Below, piece after piece: positions 17,783 through 25,960 of a stretch of DNA of 64,000 nucleotides. Location of the stretch: contig NZ_FNJU01000003.1 in assembly GCF_900104555.1 (NCBI RefSeq), forward strand, positions 372,001 to 436,000, given 5' to 3'. The position numbers and the translations under genes were made by a program. Position 1 is the stretch's first letter. Each line of letters opens with the position of its first letter. The DNA comes from Litchfieldia salsa. GTDB lineage: Bacteria; Bacillota; Bacilli; Bacillales; Bacillaceae_L. Below the pieces are notes generated by a model that was not told the origin of the DNA, made no database searches, and worked only from the letters and a program-made list of their open reading frames with translations.

Positions 17783-17986
17783 CTATTTATTATTTTCGTT
17801 ATACTCAAGTTTTCGCCAATACAAATACGTTATGATCGCAAATATGGATGAAATTAGTCCGATTACGGTGTATTTAAACACATGTTCGTATTCCAAACCA
17901 AAGTAGGATTCTATCGTAAACTGTAACATCACTACATTGACAGCAATCGTAAAAAAGATAATGATCCAACAGATTTTTTTATCCAT
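17783..17986 (-). CDS. Small two-helix membrane protein, last gene of the Mo-oxidoreductase operon
   Basis: 67 residues beginning MDKKICW, with two hydrophobic segments (about residues 5-25 and 36-55) and a charged C-terminus. Its ATG at 17986 lies inside the end of the Rieske gene (8-bp overlap), indicating translational coupling. An assembly or accessory subunit of the membrane complex is inferred from position only. Confidence 0.7.
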   Translation of the reverse strand: MDKKICWIIIFFTIAVNVVMLQFTIESYFGLEYEHVFKYTVIGLISSIFAIITYLYWRKLEYNENNK

Positions 17987-18512
17987 GGCGTATTTTCCTT
18001 CCAACCGCATAAATCACGTCATTAATGACCTCTGTTTGAATTAATGGTAACTCTCTTTGTGGAGGACCAGCTACTGGGTGGCCACTTTTTACATCAAAAA
18101 ATCCACGATGGCATGGACAAAGAAGGATATCTTGTTCCTTCTCGTAAAATACCGGACATTGGAGATGTGTGCACTTATTATTATAAGCTTTCAATTCTCC
18201 ATCTTTCGTATGAACTAAAATAGCTGGTTCTTGATCTGTTGGGTAATTAAAATTGATAGACTCCCCTTTTGCAACATCAGATAACTTTGCTATTTTCACT
18301 TTCACTTGTTCTTCTTCACCATCATTTAACATTGCTTTAATCGAAAAAGGTAAGGTTGCAACACCTAATGTTACAGACGCTGCAACTGCTGTTTTTAAAA
18401 ATGAACGACGATTATATTTCAAGTCATTTTGACGCTCTATATTATCAACTAAATTAACCATGTCATCATTCGAATCTTTTCGATTACGACCTAATTTCTC
18501 TTTATTACTCAT
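17979..18512 (-). CDS. Rieske 2Fe-2S protein with Tat-type N-terminus
   Basis: 177 residues. A cytosolic lead of about 34 residues ends in the twin-arginine motif NRRSFLKTAV, followed by a hydrophobic segment that probably remains as a membrane anchor. The Rieske domain carries the cluster ligands CTHLQC (Cys, His) and CPCHRGFFD (Cys, His), and ends PVAGPPQRELP as in QcrA-type proteins. It should therefore face the outside. The ATG at 18512 follows AAGGAGG by seven bases. It lies between a predicted cytosolic 4Fe-4S subunit and a small membrane protein, in an operon with no bc1/b6f genes, which is unusual. Confidence 0.92.
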   Translation of the reverse strand: MSNKEKLGRNRKDSNDDMVNLVDNIERQNDLKYNRRSFLKTAVAASVTLGVATLPFSIKAMLNDGEEEQVKVKIAKLSDVAKGESINFNYPTDQEPAILVHTKDGELKAYNNKCTHLQCPVFYEKEQDILLCPCHRGFFDVKSGHPVAGPPQRELPLIQTEVINDVIYAVGRKIRHG

Positions 18513-18554
18513 CTCATGTCCTCCTTCTTTTTTACGTACATGAGCAGACAATTG

Positions 18555-19097
18555 TTAATCAGAATATACACCAAAGAACTCAGGAACATACTGCCACTTA
18601 TTTCCTTCTTGAGGTTTCTTCCCCTCAACCAAGTTCATTTGAGTTCTTTTTCTTCTTAGAGACTGCATTTCATCAAAATCAATAAATCTTATCGCATCAC
18701 TTGGACAAACAGACGCACACATTGGAGCAATATCATGTTTTGAACGATCATAGCACATATCACATTTATACATTTTATTCTCTTCGAAATCGAACTTAGG
18801 AATACCAAATGGACATCCAAATGTACAATTACGGCATCCAATGCATTTTTCTTCCATTGCAGAAAGGACTACTCCCTCTTCAGTAATTTGAATCGCATTC
18901 GCTGGGCAGACTCTTGCACATGCAGGGTCCTTACATTGCATACAAAGCATTGGAAATGTTTGGCGACTTTCCATAAAGTCCACGTATTCTACATAATTTC
19001 TTTCCTTAGCATCATGATCTCCACATTCCCTACATGCTGCTTGACAGGATCGGCAACCAATACACCTTTCAAATTCTAAATACATGATTTTATTCAC
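18555..19097 (-). CDS. 4Fe-4S electron-transfer subunit of the Mo oxidoreductase
   Basis: 180 residues of the DmsB/HybA/FdnH-type polyferredoxin family. Cys groups are CIGCRSCQAAC (residues about 12-22), CMQCKDPACARVC, CIGCRNCTFGC, and CDMCYDR with later CASVC; they suffice for four [4Fe-4S] clusters. There is no signal peptide or membrane anchor, so it should sit on the cytosolic side with the catalytic subunit. The GTG start lies seven bases after GAGGAGG. It links the catalytic subunit to the membrane cytochrome. Confidence 0.93.
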   Translation of the reverse strand: MNKIMYLEFERCIGCRSCQAACRECGDHDAKERNYVEYVDFMESRQTFPMLCMQCKDPACARVCPANAIQITEEGVVLSAMEEKCIGCRNCTFGCPFGIPKFDFEENKMYKCDMCYDRSKHDIAPMCASVCPSDAIRFIDFDEMQSLRRKRTQMNLVEGKKPQEGNKWQYVPEFFGVYSD

Positions 19098-19120
19098 GTT
19101 TTTGCCCTCCTCTTCGTCGT

Positions 19121-21244
19121 TTAAACCTTCTCAATTCTTACTGCGCACACTTTAAATTCAGGCATTCTGGATGTTGGGTCTAAACTTGGGTTTGTAAGCT
19201 TATTAACCGATAGCTCTTTCCCCCAATGGTAGGGTACAAACACAGTATCCTTTCTAATTGCCTTTGTTAGTTTCACTTCAAGAGTCATGCTTGAACGTCT
19301 AGTGATTAACTTAATCTCTTCCCCATTTGATAGATTATATTGACTTGCAAGCTCAGGATGCATTTCGACATATGGTAATGGACACTGCTCCATTAGGAAA
19401 TCAACACGGCGAGTTTGACTTCCAGATAAATAATGGAAAACAACACGTCCAGTTGTTAATATATGTGGAAAATCATTTGATACTGTCTCGCCCGGTTCCT
19501 TCCAATCAACAACAGCTAAGTTAGCTTTGCCATCAGGGGTTCCAAATTTCTCTTTAAACATTGTAGGTGTACCAGGATGATCCTCAGAAGGACATGGCCA
19601 AAACACGCCATCTTCCTTATCAATTCGCTCCCAGGTTATACCTGAGTAATCAGCCTTTCCACCTTTTGTCGCAATTCTGAACTCTTCAAATATTTCTCTA
19701 GCATTCTTATATGGAAAATAGGACTCTTTCCCCATTCGTTTAGCAATTTCACAAATTATTTCCCAATCTGTTTTTGATTCCCCTAATGGTTCTCTCACCT
19801 TTCGAATTCTAATAACTCTTCCTTCTAAATTTGTCGTCGTTCCTTCATCTTCGGCCCATGATGTTGCTGGTAATACAACATCCGCAAACTCTGCTGTTTC
19901 TGACATAAAAAAGTCACTAACAACCATAAAATCTAGTTTTTCAAAACCCTTCCATATATACTCAACGTTCGGTGCAGACACAGCAGGATTGCTACAAATT
20001 ACATGCATCGCTCTTATTGAACCATTTTGAATCTCATCAAACATTTCATATGCAGATACCCCAGGTTTTGGCATATCCTTTGGATCAATTCCCCAAACAC
20101 TGGAAACGTATTCAACTGCTTCAGGGTCTGTTATTTTTCTATAGCCTGGAAGCAAATCAGATTTTTGTCCATGTTCACGTCCACCTTGCCCATTCCCTTG
20201 TCCAGTGAAAGTTGCAACACCTGAAGCAAACTTACCGATCTGTCCTCTTAATAAAGCCATTGAGGTATAAAGTGCAACATTATCTACTCCCTTGGATTGT
20301 TGCTCTGCTCCACGAGCAAACATGACAACCGAGCGTTGTGACATTCCGTAAATATGCGCTGCTTTTGTGATTTTCCAAGGAGCTACACCAGTTATTTGTG
20401 ATGTATATTCAGGTGTCCATATTTCAACAGATTTTATTAACTCCTCATAGTTATTACAACGTTCTTTGACATACTCTTCATCAACATAGCCTTCTTTTAC
20501 AAGCAAGTGTAAAATTCCATTTGCTAGTGCTGAATCTGTTCCAGGCTTTAAATCTAAGTGAACATCTGCAACACGAGCTGTTGGTGTTTCCCTTGGGTCA
20601 GCAACGATTAATTTCGCGCCTTTGTCCTTAGCTTTCCAAAACCATTGGATACTTGTAGGATGACACTCTGCTGTGTTTGAACCTGCTATAAAAAAGCAAT
20701 CTGAGTGCTCTAGCTCTGTCCAGGGTAAGGTTGACCCTCTATCAATTCCAAGGGTTTTAAGTGCCCCTCCTGCAGCTGAACTCATACAAAATCGTCCATT
20801 ATAATCTATAAATCTTGTTCCGAGAGCCACTCGAGCATATTTTCCTACTAGATAACATTTTTCATTGGTCATTGAAACTCCACCAAATACCGAGACAGAA
20901 TCTTTTCCATGTTCTTTTTGTAATCTCTTGAAATTTACTTCGATAACATCTAGGGCTTCTTCCCAACTTGACTCAACAAACTTTCCATTTTTCTTGATTA
21001 GCGGCTTAAGAATACGCTCTTTATGCTCAACTGTTTGATATGCTGTTACCCCTTTGGGACACATTTTCCCAAGAGTAACTGGCCAATCATAACGTGGTTC
21101 TACACCAACAACCTTTCCACTCTTTTCGTTTACTCGAATATGCATTCCACATTGCATTCCACAATAACAACAATGGGTTGTAATAAGTTTTTCGCCTGGT
21201 TTAATTAAGTTTTTAACCCCATTTTTAACTAGATACTGACTCAT
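19121..21244 (-). CDS. Molybdopterin oxidoreductase catalytic subunit, nitrate-reductase-like
   Basis: 707 residues of the DMSO reductase superfamily. An N-terminal [4Fe-4S] motif CCYCGMQCGMHI plus MCPKG (about residues 25-72) precedes the bis-MGD domains, and the C-terminal domain ends KVCAVRIEKV. The probable Mo ligand is the Cys of NGRFCMSSAAGGA, followed by GSNTAECHP. This pattern is closer to assimilatory (NasC/NarB) and periplasmic (NapA) nitrate reductases than to formate dehydrogenases. There is no Tat signal, so it is cytosolic. The substrate is not proven; nitrate is the working guess, and no nitrite reductase or transporter gene is nearby. AAGGGGAG precedes the ATG. Confidence 0.9.
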   Translation of the reverse strand: MSQYLVKNGVKNLIKPGEKLITTHCCYCGMQCGMHIRVNEKSGKVVGVEPRYDWPVTLGKMCPKGVTAYQTVEHKERILKPLIKKNGKFVESSWEEALDVIEVNFKRLQKEHGKDSVSVFGGVSMTNEKCYLVGKYARVALGTRFIDYNGRFCMSSAAGGALKTLGIDRGSTLPWTELEHSDCFFIAGSNTAECHPTSIQWFWKAKDKGAKLIVADPRETPTARVADVHLDLKPGTDSALANGILHLLVKEGYVDEEYVKERCNNYEELIKSVEIWTPEYTSQITGVAPWKITKAAHIYGMSQRSVVMFARGAEQQSKGVDNVALYTSMALLRGQIGKFASGVATFTGQGNGQGGREHGQKSDLLPGYRKITDPEAVEYVSSVWGIDPKDMPKPGVSAYEMFDEIQNGSIRAMHVICSNPAVSAPNVEYIWKGFEKLDFMVVSDFFMSETAEFADVVLPATSWAEDEGTTTNLEGRVIRIRKVREPLGESKTDWEIICEIAKRMGKESYFPYKNAREIFEEFRIATKGGKADYSGITWERIDKEDGVFWPCPSEDHPGTPTMFKEKFGTPDGKANLAVVDWKEPGETVSNDFPHILTTGRVVFHYLSGSQTRRVDFLMEQCPLPYVEMHPELASQYNLSNGEEIKLITRRSSMTLEVKLTKAIRKDTVFVPYHWGKELSVNKLTNPSLDPTSRMPEFKVCAVRIEKV

Positions 21245-21259
21245 ATTCGTTCTCCCCTT

Positions 21260-22414
21260 TTACTTCAAGATCTTCTCGTTATCATTTTTGGGTAAATTAT
21301 AATATTCTTCTGAACGTTTTTTTCCAAAACCCGATTGATGAATATCGTTCAAGGTCCTAATAGGTTCATATGGATTCCCCTGAACTGATTCCATATTCAT
21401 TTGCTTCATCACACGAATTCGTCTTCGACAAGATGGACAATAGTCAGCTAGATAGCTGCCATCATCCATTTTAAGATCAAAGTTTTGTAAATGTAGAATT
21501 TGCTTCACATCAGCAATTTGGTCATCGTTACTATAAGTCGTTCCACACTTTTGACAAGAACGAGTATCCATTTTAACTACTTCCTGATAGTTCATAGGAA
21601 CAGCAGTAGCAAGTGGTCTCACCGGTAAATGAAAGAGCTTCCCATAAGGGAAATATATCAGCATAATAACAACGGTAACTTGATGGACAAGTGTCAAGTA
21701 ATGATGCATCCAACCACCTAAAAAGTGATAAGAAACCGTTAGTAATAATCCAGATACTGTAACTGCTAATAAGATATAAAGTGGTAACAAATCAAATTCA
21801 GCTCTCTGAGTAACCTTTACATCCTGATTAAAAATTCTTCTCGCAAGGGCCATACATACTCCAACCATAACCATTAACGCAGTAATATTTAATCCGTTAT
21901 ATGTCAGTTCTGCAATTAATCCATGTGCTGCCATCTTTACGGTCGGTATATTAAATACGATAATTTGGTAAGTTTCAGGATCTATAAGATTAAATCTCAT
22001 CCATCCAAAGGTCAGTCCAAATGTTATTGCAAAGGAACCAATACAACCCCAAGCGATAAGAATATGTTGGACTCCTCTATAGATACCCCTCTTAAAAATA
22101 AATTTCTGTAAAACAATGTTATCAATAAGGGTTTTAATAATTGATAATATGTTTCTTTTTGTTCTCTCTTTGTTCTTAAGGTTTATAATACTTCTTTTAA
22201 TAATCTCTGCTGTGGCGGGTCTAAGAAGAAAGGAACAAAGTCTTACAGTTAATCCAATTGCAAAGATATAGGACGAAACCATATACCCCAACAACGCCAT
22301 ATCGATATCTGTAAAGCGGTCCGTACTTATCCACATTGAAAGGAATAATAAAAGTGTTACAAAAAAAGCATACATACTTGTTTTTGAATAAAAAGAACGA
22401 TCAAGTTGTTTCAT
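21260..22414 (-). CDS. NarI/DsrM-like cytochrome b membrane subunit with C-terminal zinc ribbon
   Basis: 384 residues. About five or six hydrophobic segments contain several His residues suited to haem b (YRGVQHILIAW, MAAHGLIAEL, MHHYLTLVHQ) and end in the family-typical YFPYGKLFHLPVRP. After the last helix a cytosolic tail carries CQKCG (about residue 280) and CPSCRRR (about 316), a zinc-ribbon-like pair not usual in NarI. Likely role: quinol/quinone exchange and electron transfer to the Fe-S subunits. The ATG at 22414 follows TGGAG by eight bases. First gene of the operon, 53-62 nt after the predicted transcription start. Confidence 0.87.
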   Translation of the reverse strand: MKQLDRSFYSKTSMYAFFVTLLLFLSMWISTDRFTDIDMALLGYMVSSYIFAIGLTVRLCSFLLRPATAEIIKRSIINLKNKERTKRNILSIIKTLIDNIVLQKFIFKRGIYRGVQHILIAWGCIGSFAITFGLTFGWMRFNLIDPETYQIIVFNIPTVKMAAHGLIAELTYNGLNITALMVMVGVCMALARRIFNQDVKVTQRAEFDLLPLYILLAVTVSGLLLTVSYHFLGGWMHHYLTLVHQVTVVIMLIYFPYGKLFHLPVRPLATAVPMNYQEVVKMDTRSCQKCGTTYSNDDQIADVKQILHLQNFDLKMDDGSYLADYCPSCRRRIRVMKQMNMESVQGNPYEPIRTLNDIHQSGFGKKRSEEYYNLPKNDNEKILK

Positions 22415-22482
22415 ATCTTTCACTCCAGTTAGTCATTTGACGTTTTCGATTCTCATCACTTCAATAATCATTTGTTATTATT

Positions 22483-22525
22483 ATTGTAAATGACTACTAT
22501 TACTGGCACTGTGAAGTTCGTCACA
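22483..22525 (-). promoter_or_regulatory. FNR-type operator and promoter of the Mo-oxidoreductase operon
   Basis: TGTGA-AGTTCG-TCACA at 22510-22525 matches the full B. subtilis Fnr consensus. On the minus strand TACAAT (22488-22483) is centred 32 bp downstream. If this is the -10 box, the FNR site is centred at -41.5, the class II activation position, and transcription starts near 22476. No -35 hexamer is evident, as expected for an activator-dependent promoter. Confidence 0.8.
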
Positions 22526-22625
22526 GCGAGATTTGTCGATTTTGTGAATGGATAAATTAATTGAAAATCACAAGATTAACAATTAAACATAAGATGGATG
22601 GATACGATTTATAAGAGGTGACATC

Positions 22626-23339
22626 ATGAATGATTACTTAGAATTCTTGGCTCTATTTGGGGTGGGGGGGGCACATCCAGGAGGGTTCCCTTTAACAAAA
22701 AAAATCCTTCAGGAAGAAGGATTTTCTGTGAATGCAAAAGTACTAGATATCGGTTGTGGGACTGGGCAAACTGCAGCCCACTTAATTAGTAAATATCAAT
22801 GTGAAGTAACTGCTATTGATAAACATCCCATCATGATTAACAAAGCAAAAAAAAGGTTCCAGACACTTGGATATACACTACAATTATCGCAAGAAGATGC
22901 AGAGAACCTCTCTTTTAAAAACCATCAGTTTGATTATGTATTATCAGAATCAGTGTTATCATTTACAGATTGTGAAAAATCCCTAGGTGAAATAAAACGT
23001 GTTTTAACTAATGATGGAGTATTAATTGCTATTGAAATGACAAATGAAGAAAATCTTTCCACTCTTGAAATGGAAGAAATAAAAAAGTTTTACGGAGTTA
23101 AAAAGATTTTGGCTGAAGAAGAATGGAAACAACTTTTTATAGATTCTGGTTTTACAAACGTTTCTATTCGAAAAGCAGACTCACTATTAACCAATCTTGA
23201 AGAAGAATTTAATAATACGGAATTTCAATTATCGCAAGGAATCCCCCAAAGTTATGTAAAGATTTTTGATCAACATGAAGAATTGACAAATAAGTATAAG
23301 CATAAGCTTGGATTTCGAATTTATCGTTGTATTATTTAG
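22626..23339 (+). CDS. Class I SAM-dependent methyltransferase
   Basis: 237 residues. SAM-binding motif I is VLDIGCGTGQTAAHL (about residues 39-53), with an acidic post-I residue in VTAIDKHP and motif IV-like FDYVLSESVLSF. It resembles UbiE/YcgJ-type small-molecule methyltransferases; the substrate is unknown. The N-terminus GGAHPGGFPLT is coded partly by a run of eight G residues (22664-22671), striking in this AT-rich DNA. AGAGGTG lies upstream of the ATG. It is divergent from the Mo operon, so the FNR region lies between them. Confidence 0.85.
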   Translation: MNDYLEFLALFGVGGAHPGGFPLTKKILQEEGFSVNAKVLDIGCGTGQTAAHLISKYQCEVTAIDKHPIMINKAKKRFQTLGYTLQLSQEDAENLSFKNHQFDYVLSESVLSFTDCEKSLGEIKRVLTNDGVLIAIEMTNEENLSTLEMEEIKKFYGVKKILAEEEWKQLFIDSGFTNVSIRKADSLLTNLEEEFNNTEFQLSQGIPQSYVKIFDQHEELTNKYKHKLGFRIYRCII

Positions 23340-23340
23340 A

Positions 23341-23490
23341 TTAACTTTGAACTGTAAGTTTAATCTGTGTGTAATTATTACAATATATTTTTTTGTTTGT
23401 TACGGTTTCCCTAGGTTTGCATAGACTAGCATTGATCCCACTTTTTCTTAACTGTATAACTAATTCACTAATAGATTTTTTTCGTTTCAC
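23341..23490 (-). CDS. Small basic hypothetical protein, 49 residues
   Basis: GTG start at 23490, directly preceded by TGAGGAGTGATAAT, a near-perfect ribosome site. The product begins MKRKKSISELVIQLRKSG and is basic, with two Cys residues. The frame stops one base beyond the convergent methyltransferase stop. No family recognised; the N-terminus recalls short basic regulators, but similarity is too weak to name one. Confidence 0.5.
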   Translation of the reverse strand: MKRKKSISELVIQLRKSGINASLCKPRETVTNKKIYCNNYTQIKLTVQS

Positions 23491-23574
23491 ATTATCACTC
23501 CTCAATGAAATCATACCACTTTTGTCAGAAAAAAAACATAGTAATCTTAAAATGTGAAAAAAGTAGCATAAAAA

Positions 23575-23607
23575 AAACTTAGAGAAATTGCTTTTTTCTC
23601 TAAGTTT
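23575..23607 (-). terminator. Terminator of yodJ
   Basis: AAACTTAGAGAA / TTCTCTAAGTTT with a 9-base loop is followed by eight T residues on the minus strand and overlaps the yodJ stop codon. Confidence 0.85.
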
Positions 23608-24472
23608 ATAACTTCTTCACTTTTCCAAAGAACTCCTCAAGCGTTAGGTTATTTGTAAAAATTTGAGTGGCGATTTCTACACCAACATATCTTAGGTGCC
23701 ATGGCTCATATTGATAACCAGTTATCTCTTCTTTACCTTTCGGATAGCGAACAATAAAGCCATATTCATGAGCATGTTCTTGAACCCATCTTCCCTCTTC
23801 CGTTTCACCGAAGCTCTCAACTAACCGTAATTGGGCGCTATGACTACTAACATCAATTGCTAGTCCAGTCTGATGTTCACTTTGACCTGGAATTGCAACC
23901 GTTTGATTCGCTAGTTCTTCCTCACCTGTTTTTCTGATTTGCGCTTGATAAATCGCTTCTTGTGTAACATATGACCGATAACCTGAAACAGCGAATAGTT
24001 GAATTGAATCTTTTTTAGCACCCATAAACAGATTTTCGAGTGCTTCCCCTGCTTCTACTCTTAAATACCGTTTAGGAACATCTAAATCTCCAAATGAAAA
24101 TGGAACATTTGGTTTAACTAAATCTGGTGGAATATAGACGCTTGGTAAAGTATGCTCCTTATTGACTAATGAAAGAATATTTTCTGGATTTAGAATGACT
24201 GAAAGACCATCACTTATCTCAACTTGATTGAAATACTCTTCTTCTAATACCCATTCATTTTCACTAAAATCATCATTAACGTCTCCGGTATTAGAATCTT
24301 CTTGGCCATTCTTTCCGATTTCATCTACTTTTTTTGTTTGCTCATTTTTAATTTGAGTCTCGTCTGCTGTACGCTGTTCTATTAATTGACTTAAATCGAA
24401 TTGATTGCACCCTGATAAGATAATAATCAAAGTAATATTTAATAATAAAGCGTAAGTAATCCTTTTTAACAT
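23606..24472 (-). CDS. yodJ: Lipoprotein D,D/L,D-carboxypeptidase, M15B (VanY/YodJ)
   Basis: 288 residues. A lipoprotein signal ends with lipobox LSGC (Cys22), then comes a charged disordered linker to about residue 75. The M15B zinc peptidase domain has SGYRSYVTQE, the zinc motif SEHQTGLAIDV and the catalytic ExxH in YEPWHLRYVG. These enzymes trim the terminal D-Ala from peptidoglycan stems outside the membrane. The ATG at 24472 follows GAAGGTG by six bases and gives the proper signal peptide. It lies next to deoD, as in B. subtilis. Confidence 0.9.
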   Translation of the reverse strand: MLKRITYALLLNITLIIILSGCNQFDLSQLIEQRTADETQIKNEQTKKVDEIGKNGQEDSNTGDVNDDFSENEWVLEEEYFNQVEISDGLSVILNPENILSLVNKEHTLPSVYIPPDLVKPNVPFSFGDLDVPKRYLRVEAGEALENLFMGAKKDSIQLFAVSGYRSYVTQEAIYQAQIRKTGEEELANQTVAIPGQSEHQTGLAIDVSSHSAQLRLVESFGETEEGRWVQEHAHEYGFIVRYPKGKEEITGYQYEPWHLRYVGVEIATQIFTNNLTLEEFFGKVKKL

Positions 24473-24574
24473 CTCTTTCACCTTCAATTTTTGGTGGTTA
24501 TTTATAAACCATATCACTGTTTTGTTTTCATTCAATTTCAGCTGGGAAGTTTCTAGTCAAGGTATAAAAGAAAA

Positions 24575-24600
24575 TGCTTCACCTGTAATTGGGTGAAGCA
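24575..24600 (-). terminator. Terminator of deoD
   Basis: TGCTTCACC / GGTGAAGCA is followed on the minus strand by TTTTCTTTTATA. Confidence 0.75.
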
Positions 24601-24620
24601 AATAATTCATTTTTTGAAGT

Positions 24621-25325
24621 TTATTTCATAATCGCTGCATCTAAAGCTACTTCAATCATATCATTAAATGTCAGTTGTCTTTCTTCTGACGTAGTTTCTT
24701 CACCAGTTAAAATATGATCACTTACAGTCAGTACAGAAAGAGCTTTACGATTAAATTTTGATGCTAATGTGTACAATGCGGTTGTTTCCATTTCAACTGC
24801 AAGAATCCCATATGAAGCCCACTTTTCTAATTCTGCATTATCGTTGTAAAATTGATCAGCAGTAAATACGCTACCAACCTTTAAGTTCAACCCTTTTTTA
24901 ACACCAGTATCATACGCTTTTTTTAGTAAATCAAAAGATGCTGTTGGTGCATAATCTACACCACCAAATGTTAAACGATTCATTTGAGAATCTGTAGAAG
25001 ACGTCATCGCTAAAATTACGTCTCTTACTTTAACATCCTTTTGAATGGCACCACACGTACCAACACGAATTAAATTTTGAACATTATAGCTATTTATAAG
25101 CTCATTCACATAAATTGAAATGGAGGGTACACCCATACCTGTACCTTGAACAGAAATGCGTTCGCCTTTATATGTACCAGTAAACCCTAACATTCCTCTT
25201 ACATTATTATAGCAAGTAGTATTTTCAAGAAAAGTCTCTGCGATATATTTTGCCCTTAGAGGATCTCCAGGCAGTAAAATAGTTTCTGCAATTTCATTAG
25301 GTTTTGCTTCAATATGTACACTCAA
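24621..25325 (-). CDS. deoD: Purine nucleoside phosphorylase DeoD
   Basis: 234 residues, the size of hexameric bacterial PNPs. Signatures are [14 protein letters not shown] near the start, a phosphate-binding region [16 protein letters not shown], and [15 protein letters not shown] with the substrate-binding Glu; the catalytic Asp is in VSDHILTGE. It cleaves purine (deoxy)nucleosides to base and (deoxy)ribose-1-phosphate in salvage. The start is TTG after AGAGGAGG. A SigA promoter precedes it. Confidence 0.95.
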   Translation of the reverse strand: MSVHIEAKPNEIAETILLPGDPLRAKYIAETFLENTTCYNNVRGMLGFTGTYKGERISVQGTGMGVPSISIYVNELINSYNVQNLIRVGTCGAIQKDVKVRDVILAMTSSTDSQMNRLTFGGVDYAPTASFDLLKKAYDTGVKKGLNLKVGSVFTADQFYNDNAELEKWASYGILAVEMETTALYTLASKFNRKALSVLTVSDHILTGEETTSEERQLTFNDMIEVALDAAIMK

Positions 25326-25374
25326 AATTTTATTCCTCCTCTTTCTATAAAAGGGACAAGCCCTCTAAACAAAA

Positions 25375-25403
25375 AATATACCATTAAATTTATTCAGTTT
25401 CAA
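25375..25403 (-). promoter_or_regulatory. SigA-type promoter of deoD
   Basis: Minus strand TTGAAA (25403-25398), 17-bp spacer, TATATT (25380-25375), about 50 bases before the TTG start. Confidence 0.65.
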
Positions 25404-25495
25404 ATAAACTAAGAAAAAGTCTCTTATTTTTAAACATTATATAATAAAGCTTGGAGATAATACAAATGTATCAAAAATGAAGGAGGATTTCTCTC

Positions 25496-25621
25496 ATGTC
25501 AAAGGAAAAAATGAGTAAAAAATTACAACAAGCTGTGGAATATGCAAATGAAACAAATCCAAGTTCAAGAAAAGGCGGTCATTTGCCTAATTCAAACCAA
25601 AAGAATAAACAGGAATCATAA
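25496..25621 (+). CDS. Small basic hydrophilic protein, 41 residues
   Basis: ATG at 25496 follows GAAGGAGGATTTCTCTC, an excellent ribosome site. The product starts MSKEKMSKKLQQAVEYANE, and the second half (SSRKGGHLPNSNQKNK) is basic and likely disordered. Such small hydrophilic proteins in bacilli are often made during sporulation, but I cannot assign a family. It is followed 24 bases later by a second small ORF, probably in one transcript. Confidence 0.65.
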   Translation: MSKEKMSKKLQQAVEYANETNPSSRKGGHLPNSNQKNKQES

Positions 25622-25645
25622 AAAGGATTGAAAGGAAGATAATAG

Positions 25646-25768
25646 ATGGGTAAAAAACACCGAGAACGCTTAACCCAAAAGAAGAATAATCATATTCCGA
25701 TGAAGGATATTGTGGCTGAAGAAGAAGCACATGCTAAAGAAGAATCTGCTGCCAGAAGAAAGAAATAA
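25646..25768 (+). CDS. Small basic/acidic hydrophilic protein, 40 residues
   Basis: ATG at 25646 preceded by GAAAGGAAGATAAT. The product begins MGKKHRERLTQKKNNH and ends with alternating Glu/Ala and Arg/Lys (EEEAHAKEESAARRKK). It forms a two-gene unit with the preceding small ORF and ends just before a terminator. Unknown family. Confidence 0.6.
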   Translation: MGKKHRERLTQKKNNHIPMKDIVAEEEAHAKEESAARRKK

Positions 25769-25787
25769 TGATAACGCTAATAAGAGA

Positions 25788-25816
25788 GGGCTATCCATAT
25801 TGGATAGTCTTTTTTT
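25788..25816 (+). terminator. Terminator after the two small ORFs
   Basis: GGGCTATCC / GGATAGTC is followed by seven T residues. Confidence 0.8.
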
Positions 25817-25960
25817 GCTCTATAGGAAAGTGTAGATATAGTCTCATAAGCGAGGGTCATAAAGACGAAAAACGGGCTCCTTGCACATATCTTATTGTGC
25901 ATAAAGCAATCTTCCTGCATATGATAAATTATACCCATAAGAAAGGGAGCGATTTGATAT

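Noticed and set aside
19121-21244. Formate dehydrogenase assignment for the Mo subunit
   Set aside because: The ligand region RFCMSSAAGGA and GSNTAECHP resemble nitrate reductases; the FDH-type VCHGP motif is missing.
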